From: Pseudomonas fluorescens
GTDB taxonomy: Bacteria > Pseudomonadota > Gammaproteobacteria > Pseudomonadales > Pseudomonadaceae
Length of the DNA stretch: 64,000 bases
Direction of reading: 5' to 3'
Assembly (NCBI RefSeq): GCF_902497855.1
Contig: NZ_CABVHU010000007.1
Coordinates: 62,001 to 126,000, forward strand
In this document: positions 34,917-44,836 of the stretch, in pieces
Layout: each line of letters begins with the position of its first letter
Position numbering within the stretch: position 1 is the stretch's first letter
The notes under the pieces: generated by a model
The model's database searches: none
The model's input: the letters and a program-made list of their open reading frames with translations, nothing else
Told to the model about the DNA's origin: nothing
Program-made: the position numbers and the translations under genes

Positions 34917-35951
34917 TCAAAAACTATCCGGCGACCGCGCTTTCTCCCGCGCATGCTCCCGGCTGATCAAGCCCTTGTTCACCAGATCCTTCAAACACAT
35001 ATCCAGCGTCTGCATCCCGATCGATCCCCCCGTCTGAATCGACGAGTACATCTGCGCCACCTTGTCTTCGCGGATCAGGTTACGAATCGCCGAGGTGCCC
35101 AGCATGATTTCGTGGGCCGCTATCCGCCCGCCACCGATCTTTTTCACCAAGGCCTGGGAAATCACCGCCAGCAGTGACTCGGACAGCATCGAACGCACCA
35201 TTGACTTCTCATCCCCCGGAAACACATCCACGATCCTGTCGATGGTTTTTGCCGCCGACGTGGTGTGCAGTGTGCCAAACACCAGGTGACCGGTCTCGGC
35301 GGCCGTCAGCGCGAGGCGGATGGTTTCCAGGTCGCGCATCTCCCCCACCAGAATCACGTCCGGGTCTTCCCGTAGCGCCGAGCGCAGGGCTGTGGCGAAG
35401 CTGTGGGTGTCGCGATGGACTTCGCGCTGGTTGATCAGGCATTTGCGCGATTCGTGGACGAACTCGATCGGGTCTTCGACGGTAAGAATGTGATGGTGGC
35501 GATGGTTGTTCAGGTAATCGATCATTGCCGCCAGGGTGGTGGACTTGCCGGAACCGGTCGGACCGGTCACCAGCACCAGGCCACGGGAAGACTCTGTAAT
35601 CTTGCGAAACACTTCCCCCATCCCCAGGTCCTCCATGCTCAGCACCTTGGACGGGATGGTCCGAAACACCGCGCCAGCACCGCGGTTCTGATTGAACACA
35701 TTGACGCGAAATCGCGCGACACCGGGCACTTCAAAGGAAAAGTCGGCTTCCAGGTGTTTTTCAAACTCCACCCGCTGCACATCGTTCATGACGTCGTAGA
35801 TCAACTCGTGGACCTGCTTGGCGTCCAGCGCCGGCAGATTGATGCGCCGCACATCGCCATCGACGCGGATCATCGGAGGCAGGCCCGCAGACAGGTGCAG
35901 GTCGGACGCACCTTGTTTGGCGCTGAAGGCCAGCAGCTCAGTGATATCCAT
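34917..35951 (-). CDS. pilT: Type IV pilus retraction ATPase
   Basis: The hexameric motor that depolymerises type IV pili, 344 residues as in P. aeruginosa. It begins MDITELLAFSAKQGASDLHLSAG. The Walker A motif is GPTGSGKST (about residues 132-140), followed by the Asp and His boxes (EDPIEF, LFGTLHTTSAAKTIDR) and the PilT-specific AIRNLIREDKVAQMY (about 288-302). An in-frame ATG 12 bases further upstream is less likely. In P. aeruginosa pilU follows pilT; here the next gene is convergent and unrelated, so pilU is not at this locus. Confidence 0.95.
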   Translation of the reverse strand: MDITELLAFSAKQGASDLHLSAGLPPMIRVDGDVRRINLPALDAKQVHELIYDVMNDVQRVEFEKHLEADFSFEVPGVARFRVNVFNQNRGAGAVFRTIPSKVLSMEDLGMGEVFRKITESSRGLVLVTGPTGSGKSTTLAAMIDYLNNHRHHHILTVEDPIEFVHESRKCLINQREVHRDTHSFATALRSALREDPDVILVGEMRDLETIRLALTAAETGHLVFGTLHTTSAAKTIDRIVDVFPGDEKSMVRSMLSESLLAVISQALVKKIGGGRIAAHEIMLGTSAIRNLIREDKVAQMYSSIQTGGSIGMQTLDMCLKDLVNKGLISREHAREKARSPDSF

Positions 35952-36008
35952 AGCGTTCCTCAATTCCAGTAGAATGCCGCGACCCTCAGACCCGCTGGCG
36001 CCTTTTGA

Positions 36009-36695
36009 ATGTCCACGATAGCAGACAACGTCACTCAGGTTAGTTCACGCATCCACGCCGCGGCTGTCGCCGCTCATCGTGATGAACACAGCGTCCAGCT
36101 GCTGGCCGTGAGCAAAACCAAGCCCGCTGCAGCAGTGCGCGAAGCCTATGCCGCCGGGATCCGCGACTTTGGCGAAAACTACCTGCAGGAAGCCCTGGGC
36201 AAACAGCTCGAATTGGCCGACCTGCCCTTGATCTGGCACTTCATCGGCCCCATTCAATCGAACAAGACTCGCGCTATCGCCGAGCATTTCGCCTGGGTGC
36301 ACTCCGTGGATCGTTTGAAAATCGCACAACGCCTGTCCGAACAACGGCCCGCCGACTTACCGCCACTGAACATCTGCATCCAGGTCAACGTCAGCGGCGA
36401 AGCGAGCAAATCCGGCTGCACCCCGGCCGATCTGCCAGCCTTGGCCAACGCCATCAGTCAATTGCCACGCCTCAGGTTGCGCGGGTTGATGGCTATTCCC
36501 GAGCCGACTGAAGATCGCGCCGCCCAGGACGCTGCTTTTGCTGCGGTACAAAGCCTGCAAGCCGGTCTCAATCTGCCGCTCGACACACTTTCCATGGGCA
36601 TGAGCCACGACCTTGAGTCGGCCATCGCCATGGGCGCCACTTGGGTCCGCATCGGAACGGCCCTTTTTGGTGCCCGCGACTACGGCCAGCCTTGA
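36009..36695 (+). CDS. yggS: YggS family pyridoxal phosphate homeostasis protein
   Basis: A 228-residue protein with an alanine-racemase-like barrel that carries PLP on the Lys of LLAVSKTKP (about residue 35). Other marks are FGENYLQEA, WHFIGPIQSNKTR and LSMGMSHDLESAIAMGATWVRIGTALFG. It is not an enzyme of a known reaction; family members balance PLP and amino acid pools. It is divergent from pilT with a 57-base gap and starts the yggS-proC-yggT run. Confidence 0.92.
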   Translation: MSTIADNVTQVSSRIHAAAVAAHRDEHSVQLLAVSKTKPAAAVREAYAAGIRDFGENYLQEALGKQLELADLPLIWHFIGPIQSNKTRAIAEHFAWVHSVDRLKIAQRLSEQRPADLPPLNICIQVNVSGEASKSGCTPADLPALANAISQLPRLRLRGLMAIPEPTEDRAAQDAAFAAVQSLQAGLNLPLDTLSMGMSHDLESAIAMGATWVRIGTALFGARDYGQP

Positions 36696-36731
36696 AACAA
36701 TGGCTGACTCCACTCTTTATAAGGACCTGAC

Positions 36732-37550
36732 ATGAGCAAGACTCGTATTGCGTTTATCGGTGCCGGCAACATGGCCGCCAGCCTGATCGGCGGCCTGCGC
36801 GCCAAGGGTCTGGACGCTGCGCAGATCCGCGCCAGCGATCCGGGCGCCGAAACCCGCGCTCGTGTGAACGCCGAGCACGGCGTTGAAGTATTCGCCGACA
36901 ACGCCCAAGCCATTCAAGACGCCGATGTGGTCGTGCTGGCGGTCAAACCCCAGGCGATGAAAGCCGTCTGCGAAGCCATCCGCCCAAGCCTGCAACCGAA
37001 TCAGCTGGTGGTCTCGATCGCGGCGGGCATCACCTGCGCCAGCCTGAACAACTGGCTCGGCGCCCAGCCGATCGTGCGCTGCATGCCCAACACCCCGGCG
37101 CTGCTGCGTCAGGGCGTGAGCGGCTTGTTTGCCACCGCGCAAGTCACCGCCGAACAACGCCAGCAGGCCCAGGAACTGTTGTCGGCCGTCGGCATCGCCC
37201 TGTGGCTGGACGAAGAACAACAACTGGACGCGGTGACGGCCGTTTCCGGCTCGGGCCCGGCGTACTTTTTCCTGCTGATCGAAGCCATGACCGCCGCCGG
37301 CGTGAAACTCGGCCTGCCGGCGGACATCGCCGCCCAACTGACCCTGCAAACCGCCCTGGGCGCTGCGCACATGGCGGTCGCCAGCGATGTCGATGCCGCC
37401 GAACTGCGTCGCCGCGTGACATCCCCTGCGGGCACCACGGAAGCGGCCATCAAGTCGTTCCAGGCCGGGGGCTTCGAAGCCCTGGTAGAACAAGCACTCG
37501 GCGCCGCTGCGCACCGCTCGGCCGAGATGGCCGAACAATTGGGTCAATAA
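36732..37550 (+). CDS. proC: Pyrroline-5-carboxylate reductase
   Basis: The last enzyme of proline synthesis, 272 residues. The NAD(P)-binding motif is IAFIGAGNMAASLIGGL at the N-terminus. The C-terminal signature is spread over VTAVSGSGPAYFFLLIEAM (about residues 160-178) and RRVTSPAGTTEAAIKSFQ (about 225-242). A GGACCTG ribosome site precedes the ATG. It lies 36 bases after yggS and ten before yggT. Confidence 0.95.
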   Translation: MSKTRIAFIGAGNMAASLIGGLRAKGLDAAQIRASDPGAETRARVNAEHGVEVFADNAQAIQDADVVVLAVKPQAMKAVCEAIRPSLQPNQLVVSIAAGITCASLNNWLGAQPIVRCMPNTPALLRQGVSGLFATAQVTAEQRQQAQELLSAVGIALWLDEEQQLDAVTAVSGSGPAYFFLLIEAMTAAGVKLGLPADIAAQLTLQTALGAAHMAVASDVDAAELRRRVTSPAGTTEAAIKSFQAGGFEALVEQALGAAAHRSAEMAEQLGQ

Positions 37551-37560
37551 GGAGCCTTAC

Positions 37561-38151
37561 ATGATTGGATTGAACACTGCAGCGGTCTACGTGCTGCAAA
37601 CCCTCGGCAGCCTGTACCTGCTGATCGTGCTGCTGCGCTTCGTGCTGCAACTGGTTCGCGCGAACTTCTACAACCCGCTCTGCCAGTTCGCCGTAAAAGC
37701 CACCCAACCGCTGCTCAAGCCGCTGCGCCGGATCATCCCGAGCATGTTCGGCCTGGACATGTCCTCGCTGGTGCTGGCGATCCTCGTGCAACTGGCGCTG
37801 ATGGCCCTGACCCTGCTGCTGACCTACGGCACCACCGGCAACCCCCTGCAATTGCTGCTCTGGTCGCTGATTGGCGTGACCGCGCTGTTCCTGAAGATAT
37901 TCTTCTTCGCGCTGATCATCAGCGTGATCCTGTCGTGGGTCGCACCGGGTAGCCATAACCCTGGCGCCGAGCTGGTGAACCAGATCTGCGAGCCGGCCCT
38001 GGCGCCGTTCCGCAAGATCGTGCCGAACCTGGGCGGCCTGGATATCTCGCCGATCCTGGCATTCGTGGTGCTCAAGCTGATTGACATGCTGGTGATCAAC
38101 AACCTGGCCGCCATGACGATGATGCCGGAAATTTTGCGCCTGCTGATGTAA
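37561..38151 (+). CDS. yggT: YggT family membrane protein
   Basis: A 196-residue inner-membrane protein with a duplicated YggT unit. Each half has two hydrophobic segments and a conserved Asn-Pro element (NFYNPLCQFAVKATQPLLKPLRRIIP in the first, NPGAELVNQICEPALAPFRKIVPNLGGLD in the second). The function is unknown, possibly osmotic or cofactor related. It shares the operon with yggS and proC, which is a common arrangement. Confidence 0.9.
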   Translation: MIGLNTAAVYVLQTLGSLYLLIVLLRFVLQLVRANFYNPLCQFAVKATQPLLKPLRRIIPSMFGLDMSSLVLAILVQLALMALTLLLTYGTTGNPLQLLLWSLIGVTALFLKIFFFALIISVILSWVAPGSHNPGAELVNQICEPALAPFRKIVPNLGGLDISPILAFVVLKLIDMLVINNLAAMTMMPEILRLLM

Positions 38152-38181
38152 CCGCGGTCTGCAGGCTCACCGCGTTATCGT

Positions 38182-38265
38182 TCTTCGCGGGCAAGTCGGG
38201 TCGCCGAACCGCTCGCTCCTACAGGACTGATGTGATCCCTGTAGGAGCGAGGCTTGCCCGCGAAT
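38182..38265. repeat. REP doublet, left unit interrupted
   Basis: The right unit is a normal CTGTAGGAGCGAGGCTTGCC. The left unit starts TTCTTCGCGGGCAAG and ends CTCGCTCCTACAG but carries an extra TCGGGTCGCCGAACC-like segment in the middle, so it no longer pairs fully. Confidence 0.75.
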
Positions 38266-38367
38266 GCCGCACCCGGGTCTGACTGAATGAAATCAGGCCC
38301 GGCCTTTGCTTGCCGCTAACCCCACCGGTCTTTAGACTTACGCCTCATTTCAACGAGAGCAGGGTCG

Positions 38368-39507
38368 ATGCCAGCTGCCTTTCCCCCCGATTCTGTTGGT
38401 CTGGTGACGCCGCGAGTGGCGCACTTCAGCGAACCCCTGGCCCTGGCCTGCGGCCGTTCGCTCCCGGCTTACGACCTGATTTACGAGACCTACGGCACGC
38501 TGAACGCCACGGCGAGCAACGCCGTGCTGATCTGCCACGCCTTGTCCGGCCACCATCACGCCGCCGGTTTCCACAGCCCCGATGACCGCAAACCCGGTTG
38601 GTGGGACAGCTGCATCGGCCCCGGCAAACCGATCGACACCAACAGGTTCTTCGTAGTCAGCCTGAATAACCTCGGCGGCTGCAACGGCTCCACCGGCCCG
38701 AGCAGCATCAATCCGGAAACCGGCAAGCCGTTCGGCGCCGACTTCCCGGTACTGACCGTGGAAGACTGGGTGCACAGCCAGGCGCGCTTGTCCGACCTGC
38801 TCGGCATCAGCCAGTGGGCCGCCGTGATTGGCGGCAGCCTGGGCGGCATGCAGGCCCTGCAGTGGACCATCACTTATCCGGACCGCGTGCGGCACTGCCT
38901 GGCCATCGCCTCGGCGCCCAAGCTGTCGGCGCAGAACATCGCGTTCAACGAAGTGGCGCGCCAGGCGATCCTCACCGACCCCGAATTTCACGGCGGCTCG
39001 TTCCAGGAAGCGGGCGTGATCCCCAAGCGCGGGTTGATGCTGGCGCGGATGGTCGGGCACATCACCTACCTGTCCGACGACTCCATGGGCGAGAAATTCG
39101 GCCGCGGCCTGAAGAGCGAAAAGCTCAACTACGACTTCCACAGCGTCGAGTTCCAGGTCGAAAGCTACCTGCGTTATCAGGGCGAAGAGTTCTCCGGGCG
39201 TTTCGACGCCAACACTTACCTGCTGATGACCAAGGCGCTGGACTACTTCGATCCGGCAGCGAATTTCGACGATGACCTGGCGAAAACCTTCGCCGGCGCC
39301 ACCGCCAGATTCTGCGTGATGTCGTTCACCACCGACTGGCGCTTCTCCCCGGCCCGCTCGCGGGAATTGGTGGACGCGTTGATGGCCGCCAAGAAAGACG
39401 TCTGCTACCTGGAAATCGACGCGCCGCAAGGCCATGACGCCTTCCTGATTCCGATTCCGCGCTACCTGCAGGCGTTCAGCAACTACATGAAACGTATATC
39501 GCTTTGA
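38368..39507 (+). CDS. metX: Homoserine O-acyltransferase (methionine synthesis)
   Basis: An alpha/beta hydrolase-fold transferase of 379 residues that acylates homoserine. Pseudomonas members of this MetX family use succinyl-CoA although they look like acetyltransferases. The nucleophile is in [12 protein letters not shown] (about residues 154-165), with the late Asp and the His in QGHDAFLIP (about 350-358). It is followed after seven bases by metW, with which it works in methionine synthesis. Confidence 0.93.
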   Translation: MPAAFPPDSVGLVTPRVAHFSEPLALACGRSLPAYDLIYETYGTLNATASNAVLICHALSGHHHAAGFHSPDDRKPGWWDSCIGPGKPIDTNRFFVVSLNNLGGCNGSTGPSSINPETGKPFGADFPVLTVEDWVHSQARLSDLLGISQWAAVIGGSLGGMQALQWTITYPDRVRHCLAIASAPKLSAQNIAFNEVARQAILTDPEFHGGSFQEAGVIPKRGLMLARMVGHITYLSDDSMGEKFGRGLKSEKLNYDFHSVEFQVESYLRYQGEEFSGRFDANTYLLMTKALDYFDPAANFDDDLAKTFAGATARFCVMSFTTDWRFSPARSRELVDALMAAKKDVCYLEIDAPQGHDAFLIPIPRYLQAFSNYMKRISL

Positions 39508-39514
39508 GGAAGAC

Positions 39515-40135
39515 ATGAGAGCCGATCTGGACATCATCCAGGAATGGATCCCCGCCGGCAGCCGCGTGCTCGACCTCGGCTGCGGTAATGGTGAGCTGCT
39601 GACCTGGCTGCGGGACAACAAGCAAGTGACCGGTTATGGACTGGAAAACGACCCGGACAACATCGCCGAGTGCGTGGCCAAGGGCATCAACGTCATCGAG
39701 CAGGACCTGGACAAGGGCCTCGGCAACTTCGCCAGCAACAGTTTCGACATCGTGGTCATGACCCAGGCGCTGCAGGCCGTTCATTACCCGGACAGGATCC
39801 TCGAGGAAATGCTGCGCGTCGGTCGCCAGTGCATCATCACCTTCCCCAACTTCGGCCACTGGCGCTGCCGCTGGTACCTGGCGAGCAAGGGACGGATGCC
39901 CGTTTCCGAGTTTCTGCCCTACACCTGGTACAACACGCCGAACATCCACTTCTGCACCTTCGCTGACTTTGAAGCCTTGTGCCGCGAACGTGAAGCCAAG
40001 GTCATTGATCGGCTGGCCGTGGATCAACAGCATCGGCACGGGTGGGCCAGTAAGCTATGGCCTAATCTGTTAGGTGAGATCGGTATTTACCGCGTCAGCA
40101 GCCCGGGGCTTGCGGACCACAAGGTCGCGGTCTGA
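39515..40135 (+). CDS. metW: Methionine biosynthesis protein MetW
   Basis: A 206-residue protein with a class I methyltransferase fold (VLDLGCGNGELLTWL, about residues 19-33; IVVMTQALQAVHYPDRILEEMLRVG, about 79-103). In Pseudomonas MetW is needed together with MetX for efficient homoserine acylation; its own methyl acceptor, if any, is unknown. It is cotranscribed with metX. Confidence 0.93.
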   Translation: MRADLDIIQEWIPAGSRVLDLGCGNGELLTWLRDNKQVTGYGLENDPDNIAECVAKGINVIEQDLDKGLGNFASNSFDIVVMTQALQAVHYPDRILEEMLRVGRQCIITFPNFGHWRCRWYLASKGRMPVSEFLPYTWYNTPNIHFCTFADFEALCREREAKVIDRLAVDQQHRHGWASKLWPNLLGEIGIYRVSSPGLADHKVAV

Positions 40136-40161
40136 ATCACCACATTTCGAGGAGAATGATC

Positions 40162-40596
40162 ATGGGTCGTCTAGCGCTGTTTTTACTTACTGCCTGCCTG
40201 AGCGTCACTGCGATGGCTGCCGACGTCATCAAAGGCGAGCGCAAGGAAACATTTGGCGATGTGACGGTGCATTACAACACCTTCAACTCCACCTTCCTGA
40301 CACCTGACATCGCCAAAGCGGCCGGGCTGACTCGAAGCAAGAACCAGGGTGTGATCAACGTTTCCGTGCTCAAGGAAGGCAAGCCTCTGACCGCCGAAGT
40401 CAGCGGATCGGTAAAAGACCTCACCAGCCAGACCGTGCCGTTGAAGTTCAAACAGATCACTGAACAAGGCGCGATCTACTACATCGCCCAGTTCCCGGTC
40501 GATCAGCAGGAAGTCCGAACCTTCGACATCAAGGTGCAGAACGGCGATAAAATCAACACCATCAATTTCAACCAAGAGCTTTTCCCCGGCGAATGA
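40162..40596 (+). CDS. Exported DUF4426 protein
   Basis: A 144-residue periplasmic protein of unknown function. Residues 1-20 form a signal peptide ending AMAA. The mature part is beta-rich ([37 protein letters not shown]) and closes with [10 protein letters not shown]. The ATG at 40162 is best placed behind AGGAGA; another ATG at 40156 is too close to it. It ends four bases inside rdgB and follows metW by 26 bases, so the run metX-metW-DUF4426-rdgB-hemW may form one operon. Confidence 0.85.
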   Translation: MGRLALFLLTACLSVTAMAADVIKGERKETFGDVTVHYNTFNSTFLTPDIAKAAGLTRSKNQGVINVSVLKEGKPLTAEVSGSVKDLTSQTVPLKFKQITEQGAIYYIAQFPVDQQEVRTFDIKVQNGDKINTINFNQELFPGE

Positions 40597-41189
40597 TCAA
40601 TTTCACGCAACTCGTACTGGCCAGCCATAACGCCGGCAAACTCAAGGAACTCCAGGCCATGCTCGGCGAATCGGTGCAACTGCGCTCGATCGGCGAGTTC
40701 AGCAGCGTCGAGCCTGAAGAAACCGGCCTGTCGTTCGTTGAAAACGCCATTCTCAAGGCCCGCAATGCCGCGCGCATCTCCGGCCTGCCGGCGCTGGCCG
40801 ACGACTCGGGGCTGGCGGTGGACTTCCTCGGCGGTGCGCCTGGTATCTATTCGGCCCGTTACGCTGACGGCCAGGGCGATGCGGCGAACAACGCCAAACT
40901 GCTCGACGCCTTGAAAGACGTGCCTGAAGCCGAGCGAGGCGCACAGTTCGTCTGCGTGCTGGCGTTGGTGCGGCATGCCGAGGATCCGTTGCCGATCCTC
41001 TGCGAAGGCCTGTGGCACGGCCGCATCCTGCCGGCAGCCAGCGGTGAGCACGGTTTTGGCTACGACCCGCTGTTCTGGGTACCGGAGCGCGATTGCTCCA
41101 GCGCCGAGCTGAGCCCGAGCGAAAAGAACCTCATCAGCCACCGCGCCCGTGCAATGGATCTGCTGCGCCAGCGCCTGGGCTTGAAATGA
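40593..41189 (+). CDS. rdgB: dITP/XTP pyrophosphatase (Ham1/RdgB)
   Basis: A 198-residue house-cleaning enzyme that hydrolyses non-standard purine triphosphates such as dITP and XTP. It has the N-terminal [18 protein letters not shown], the central [23 protein letters not shown] (about residues 69-91) and the C-terminal [12 protein letters not shown] followed by ISHRARA. It overlaps the genes on both sides by four bases (ATGA). Confidence 0.95.
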   Translation: MINFTQLVLASHNAGKLKELQAMLGESVQLRSIGEFSSVEPEETGLSFVENAILKARNAARISGLPALADDSGLAVDFLGGAPGIYSARYADGQGDAANNAKLLDALKDVPEAERGAQFVCVLALVRHAEDPLPILCEGLWHGRILPAASGEHGFGYDPLFWVPERDCSSAELSPSEKNLISHRARAMDLLRQRLGLK

Positions 41190-42391
41190 CCCTTGAATCG
41201 TCCGCGTCGCCACTGATTTTCGGTGGCGCCGCACAATCGCCCCGGGCGGCCCTGCCTGTACTGCCACCCCTGGCGTTGTACATCCACATCCCGTGGTGTG
41301 TGCGCAAATGCCCCTATTGCGACTTCAACTCCCACACCGCCAGCCCGGTGCTGCCGGAGGAAGAGTATGTGGACGCCTTGCTGGCCGACCTCGATCAGGA
41401 CTTGCACGCCGTTTATGGCCGTGAACTGAGCTCGATCTTCTTTGGCGGCGGTACGCCCAGCCTGTTCAGCGCCGGGGCGTTGGGCCGCTTGCTCAAAGGC
41501 GTCGAGCAACGCATTCCGTTTGCCAGTGACATCGAAATCACCCTGGAAGCCAATCCGGGGACGTTCGAGCAGGAAAAGTTCGTCGCCTACCGCAAGCTGG
41601 GGATCAATCGCCTGTCGATCGGCATCCAGAGTTTCCAGGAAGAAAAGCTCAAGGCTCTGGGGCGGATTCACAACGGCGATGAAGCCGTGCGTGCCGCCGG
41701 CATGGCCCGTCAGGCTGGCTTCGACAACTTCAACCTGGACCTGATGCACGGATTACCCGATCAGTCCCTGGACGACGCCCTGGGCGACCTGCGCCAGGCC
41801 ATCGCCCTGAAGCCGACCCACCTGTCCTGGTATCAGCTGACGCTGGAGCCGAACACGGTGTTCTGGAACCAGCCACCGACGCTGCCGGAAGACGACACCT
41901 TGTGGGACATCCAGGAAGCCGGCCAGGCCCTGCTGGCCGAGCACGGTTACGCGCAATACGAAGTCTCGGCCTATGCCCAGCCCGGCCGCGCGGCGCGGCA
42001 TAACCTCAATTACTGGAGTTTCGGCGACTTCATCGGCATCGGCGCCGGTGCCCACGGCAAGCTCAGCCATCCGGACGGGCGCATTGTGCGCACCTGGAAG
42101 ACCCGCCTGCCCAAGGATTACCTGAATCCGGCGAAAAGCTTCCAGGCCGGCGAGAAAGCGCTGACCAATGACGAGATGCCGTTCGAGTTCCTGATGAACG
42201 CCCTGCGCCTGACGGCCGGGGTTGAGGCGCGGCTGTACCCGGAACGCACCGGAATGCCCCTGGAAAGCCTCGCCGAAAGCCGTCGCGAAGCCGAACAAAG
42301 CGGCCTGTTGCAGGTCGAACCGTCACGTCTGGCGGCTACCGAGCGCGGACAACTCTTCCTCAACGACTTGCTGCAGAAATTTCTGACCTAA
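41186..42391 (+). CDS. hemW: Radical SAM heme chaperone HemW
   Basis: A 401-residue radical SAM protein related to coproporphyrinogen dehydrogenase HemN but acting as a heme carrier or insertase. The iron-sulfur motif is [13 protein letters not shown] (about residues 41-53), followed by [10 protein letters not shown] and [11 protein letters not shown]. It lacks the N-terminal extension of HemN. The ATG at 41186 overlaps the rdgB stop. The earlier annotation habit of calling this gene hemN is not supported. Confidence 0.92.
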   Translation: MTLESSASPLIFGGAAQSPRAALPVLPPLALYIHIPWCVRKCPYCDFNSHTASPVLPEEEYVDALLADLDQDLHAVYGRELSSIFFGGGTPSLFSAGALGRLLKGVEQRIPFASDIEITLEANPGTFEQEKFVAYRKLGINRLSIGIQSFQEEKLKALGRIHNGDEAVRAAGMARQAGFDNFNLDLMHGLPDQSLDDALGDLRQAIALKPTHLSWYQLTLEPNTVFWNQPPTLPEDDTLWDIQEAGQALLAEHGYAQYEVSAYAQPGRAARHNLNYWSFGDFIGIGAGAHGKLSHPDGRIVRTWKTRLPKDYLNPAKSFQAGEKALTNDEMPFEFLMNALRLTAGVEARLYPERTGMPLESLAESRREAEQSGLLQVEPSRLAATERGQLFLNDLLQKFLT

Positions 42392-42400
42392 GGAAATCGA

Positions 42401-42724
42401 ATGGATTTGGTACTCGACCTGCTCGCTACGGCGTCCCGCTGGAGTCGCAGCAATCTCTCGGAAATCGCCCTGGCCCTGGTAGGCTGCCTGCTGGTGCTGT
42501 TTGGCGCGGATATCAAAGGCTGGGTCGACCAGCGCCTGGGCAGCATCGCCGGCGCCCTGCGCGTGCCGCTGATGGCCTTGGTGTGCATGGTCGGCAGCGG
42601 TGTGGCGCTGATCTACGCCACACCGTGGATCATCAAGGGCCTGAGCCAATTCAACAATTACAGCCTGGCGCCGGTGTTGCTGGTGGTGCTGGTGCTGATC
42701 GGCGTAGTCGCAGACCGCCGCTGA
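42401..42724 (+). CDS. DUF3392 family membrane protein
   Basis: A 107-residue protein with three hydrophobic segments (about residues 20-36, 52-72 and 84-102). It carries the family stretch LVGCLLVLFGADIKGWV. Its function is unknown. It follows hemW by nine bases, so it is probably the last gene of that operon. Confidence 0.85.
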   Translation: MDLVLDLLATASRWSRSNLSEIALALVGCLLVLFGADIKGWVDQRLGSIAGALRVPLMALVCMVGSGVALIYATPWIIKGLSQFNNYSLAPVLLVVLVLIGVVADRR

Positions 42725-42745
42725 CACTCAGGACAACACACATCC

Positions 42746-42836
42746 CGTAGGAGCGTGGCTTGCCCGCGAAGGGAACGCTGCGGTGTACCTGATACACCGT
42801 GTCATCGTTCTTCGCGGGCAAGCCTCGCTCCTACAG
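42746..42836. repeat. REP doublet
   Basis: An inverted pair of CGTAGGAGCGTGGCTTGCCC type between the convergent stops of the DUF3392 gene and trmB; the centre holds GGTGTACCTGATACACC, a further small palindrome. Confidence 0.9.
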
Positions 42837-42847
42837 TTTTATGTCGC

Positions 42848-43573
42848 TCAGGACTGCTTTTCGAACTTCAAATCCCAGACCCCATGCCCCAGCCGTTCAC
42901 CGCGGCGTTCGAACTTGGTGATCGGGCGCTCGGCCGGGCGCGGGACGCACTTGCCGTCTTCGGCCAGGTTGCGATAACCCGGCGCGACATTCATCACTTC
43001 CAGCATGTACTCGGCATAGGGCTCCCAGTCGGTGGCCATGTGCAGTACACCGCCGACCTTCAACTTGCTGCGCACCAGTTCCGCGAACGACGCCTGAACG
43101 ATACGGCGCTTGTGGTGGCGGCTCTTGTGCCACGGGTCCGGGAAAAACAGCATCAGGCGATCGAGGCTGTTGTCGGCCACGCAACGGTTGAGCACTTCGA
43201 TCGCATCGCAATCGTAGACCCGCAGGTTGGTCAGCCCCTGGGTCAGTACGCCATTGAGCAGCGCGCCAACTCCTGGACGGTGCACTTCCACGCCAATGAA
43301 ATCCTGTTCCGGCGAGGCGGCGGCCATTTCCAGCAGCGAATGGCCCATGCCGAAACCGATTTCCAGCGAGCGCGGTGCCGAGCGACCGAACACCTGATCG
43401 AAGTCCACCGGCGCATCGGCCAAAGGCAGCACGAACAGCGGCGTGCCCTGGTCCAGACCGCGTTGCTGGCCCTCGGTCATGCGCCCGGCGCGCATCACGA
43501 AACTCTTGATGCGGCGATGTTGGCGCTCTTCGCCTTCTTCCGTCTGGATAGGCGTTTCGTTCGATTCAGTCAT
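42848..43573 (-). CDS. trmB: tRNA (guanine(46)-N(7))-methyltransferase
   Basis: A 241-residue methyltransferase that makes m7G46 in tRNA. Motifs seen are [15 protein letters not shown] (about residues 68-82, S-adenosylmethionine site), [25 protein letters not shown] (about 140-165) and [18 protein letters not shown]. The ATG at 43573 is chosen over a TTG one codon earlier. It lies nine bases after thiG and is probably cotranscribed with thiS and thiG, as I recall for P. aeruginosa. Confidence 0.94.
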   Translation of the reverse strand: MTESNETPIQTEEGEERQHRRIKSFVMRAGRMTEGQQRGLDQGTPLFVLPLADAPVDFDQVFGRSAPRSLEIGFGMGHSLLEMAAASPEQDFIGVEVHRPGVGALLNGVLTQGLTNLRVYDCDAIEVLNRCVADNSLDRLMLFFPDPWHKSRHHKRRIVQASFAELVRSKLKVGGVLHMATDWEPYAEYMLEVMNVAPGYRNLAEDGKCVPRPAERPITKFERRGERLGHGVWDLKFEKQS

Positions 43574-43582
43574 CAATGGCTC

Positions 43583-44377
43583 TTACTTGATCAGACCATC
43601 CAGCGGCGAGGAGGCGCTGGCATAGAGTTTTTTCGGCATGCGGCCGGCGAGGTAGGCCAGGCGGCCCGCGACGATCGCATGTTTCATGGCTTCAGCCATC
43701 ATGACCGGCTGCTGGGCATGGGCGATGGCCGAGTTCATCAGCACCGCTTCGCAGCCCAGTTCCATGGCGATGGTAGCGTCGGAGGCGGTACCGACACCGG
43801 CGTCCACCAGGACAGGGATCTTGGCTTCTTCGAGGATGATCTGCAGGTTGTACGGGTTGCAGATCCCCAGGCCCGTGCCGATCAGACCGGCCAGCGGCAT
43901 CACCGCGATGCAGCCGATTTCCGCCAGTTGCCGGGCGATGATCGGGTCATCGCTGGTGTAGACCATCACGTCGAAACCTTCCTTGACCAGCACTTCGGCG
44001 GCCTTGAGGGTTTCGATCACGTTGGGGAACAGGGTTTTCTGGTCCGCCAGCACTTCCAGCTTCACCAGGTTGTGACCGCCGAGCAGCTCACGGGCCAGGC
44101 GACAGGTGCGCACAGCCTCGGTAGCGTCGAAGCAACCGGCGGTGTTCGGCAGGAAGGTGTAGCGATCCGGCGACAGGACTTCGAGCAGGTTCGGTTCGCC
44201 CGGATTCTGGCCGAGATTGGTGCGGCGCACGGCGAAGGTGACGATCTCGGCACCCGAGGCCTCAATGGCCAGGCGGGTTTCTTCCATGTCGCGGTACTTG
44301 CCAGTGCCTACCAGCAAACGTGACTGGTAGGTACGACCGGCCAGGACGAAGGGCTTGTCGCTACGAACGATGCTCAT
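43583..44377 (-). CDS. thiG: Thiazole synthase
   Basis: A 264-residue TIM-barrel enzyme that builds the thiazole ring of thiamine from deoxyxylulose phosphate, dehydroglycine and ThiS-thiocarboxylate. The active-site Lys is in LVKLEVLAD (about residue 104). Other marks are [51 protein letters not shown] and MNSAIAHAQ. It follows thiS by 60 bases. Confidence 0.95.
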   Translation of the reverse strand: MSIVRSDKPFVLAGRTYQSRLLVGTGKYRDMEETRLAIEASGAEIVTFAVRRTNLGQNPGEPNLLEVLSPDRYTFLPNTAGCFDATEAVRTCRLARELLGGHNLVKLEVLADQKTLFPNVIETLKAAEVLVKEGFDVMVYTSDDPIIARQLAEIGCIAVMPLAGLIGTGLGICNPYNLQIILEEAKIPVLVDAGVGTASDATIAMELGCEAVLMNSAIAHAQQPVMMAEAMKHAIVAGRLAYLAGRMPKKLYASASSPLDGLIK

Positions 44378-44437
44378 GGGAAATCCTCTGTAGGGGTGAG
44401 GTTCTTGCAGAATTCTGTGCCCTTTAGGGCCGGACGA

Positions 44438-44638
44438 CTAGCCGCCGCCGATGGCGTGGACCACTTCGACCGAATCACCGTCGTTCAGCGTGGTTTCACC
44501 ATGCTGGCTGCGCGGGACGATATCCAGATTGAGTTCGACCGCCACCCGGCGTCCGGTCAGTTCCAGACGGGTCAGCAGGGCCGCAACGGTTTCACCGTCG
44601 GGCAGTTCAAGGGATTCGCCGTTCAATTGAATGCGCAT
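44438..44638 (-). CDS. thiS: Sulfur carrier protein ThiS
   Basis: A 66-residue ubiquitin-like protein that delivers sulfur to ThiG as a C-terminal thiocarboxylate. It ends VVHAIGGG, with the required Gly-Gly terminus, and begins MRIQLNGESLELPDG. It is the first gene of the thiS-thiG-trmB run. No TPP riboswitch is seen upstream. Confidence 0.93.
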   Translation of the reverse strand: MRIQLNGESLELPDGETVAALLTRLELTGRRVAVELNLDIVPRSQHGETTLNDGDSVEVVHAIGGG

Positions 44639-44738
44639 ACCGAATGGCCGCCATCATTTTTAGGGGCTGGCATTCTAGCCCGATCAGTCTTGGCGACCCA
44701 AGCCATTCGTCATGATTTGGACAGACGCGCTTTGCCCT

Positions 44739-44830
44739 CTGTAGGAGCTGGCTTGCCAGCGAAGAGGCCGTTACAGTCGACATCATTGTTGTCTGAAAGT
44801 ACGCCTTCGCTGGCAAGCCAGCTCCTACAG
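44739..44830. repeat. REP doublet
   Basis: An inverted pair of CTGTAGGAGCTGGCTTGCCA units between thiS and the DUF423 gene, ending seven bases before the DUF423 stop. Confidence 0.9.
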
Positions 44831-44836
44831 GGGGGG

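Noticed and set aside
44639..44738. A TPP riboswitch upstream of thiS
   Set aside because: The short region lacks the conserved CUGAGA and related thi-box elements.
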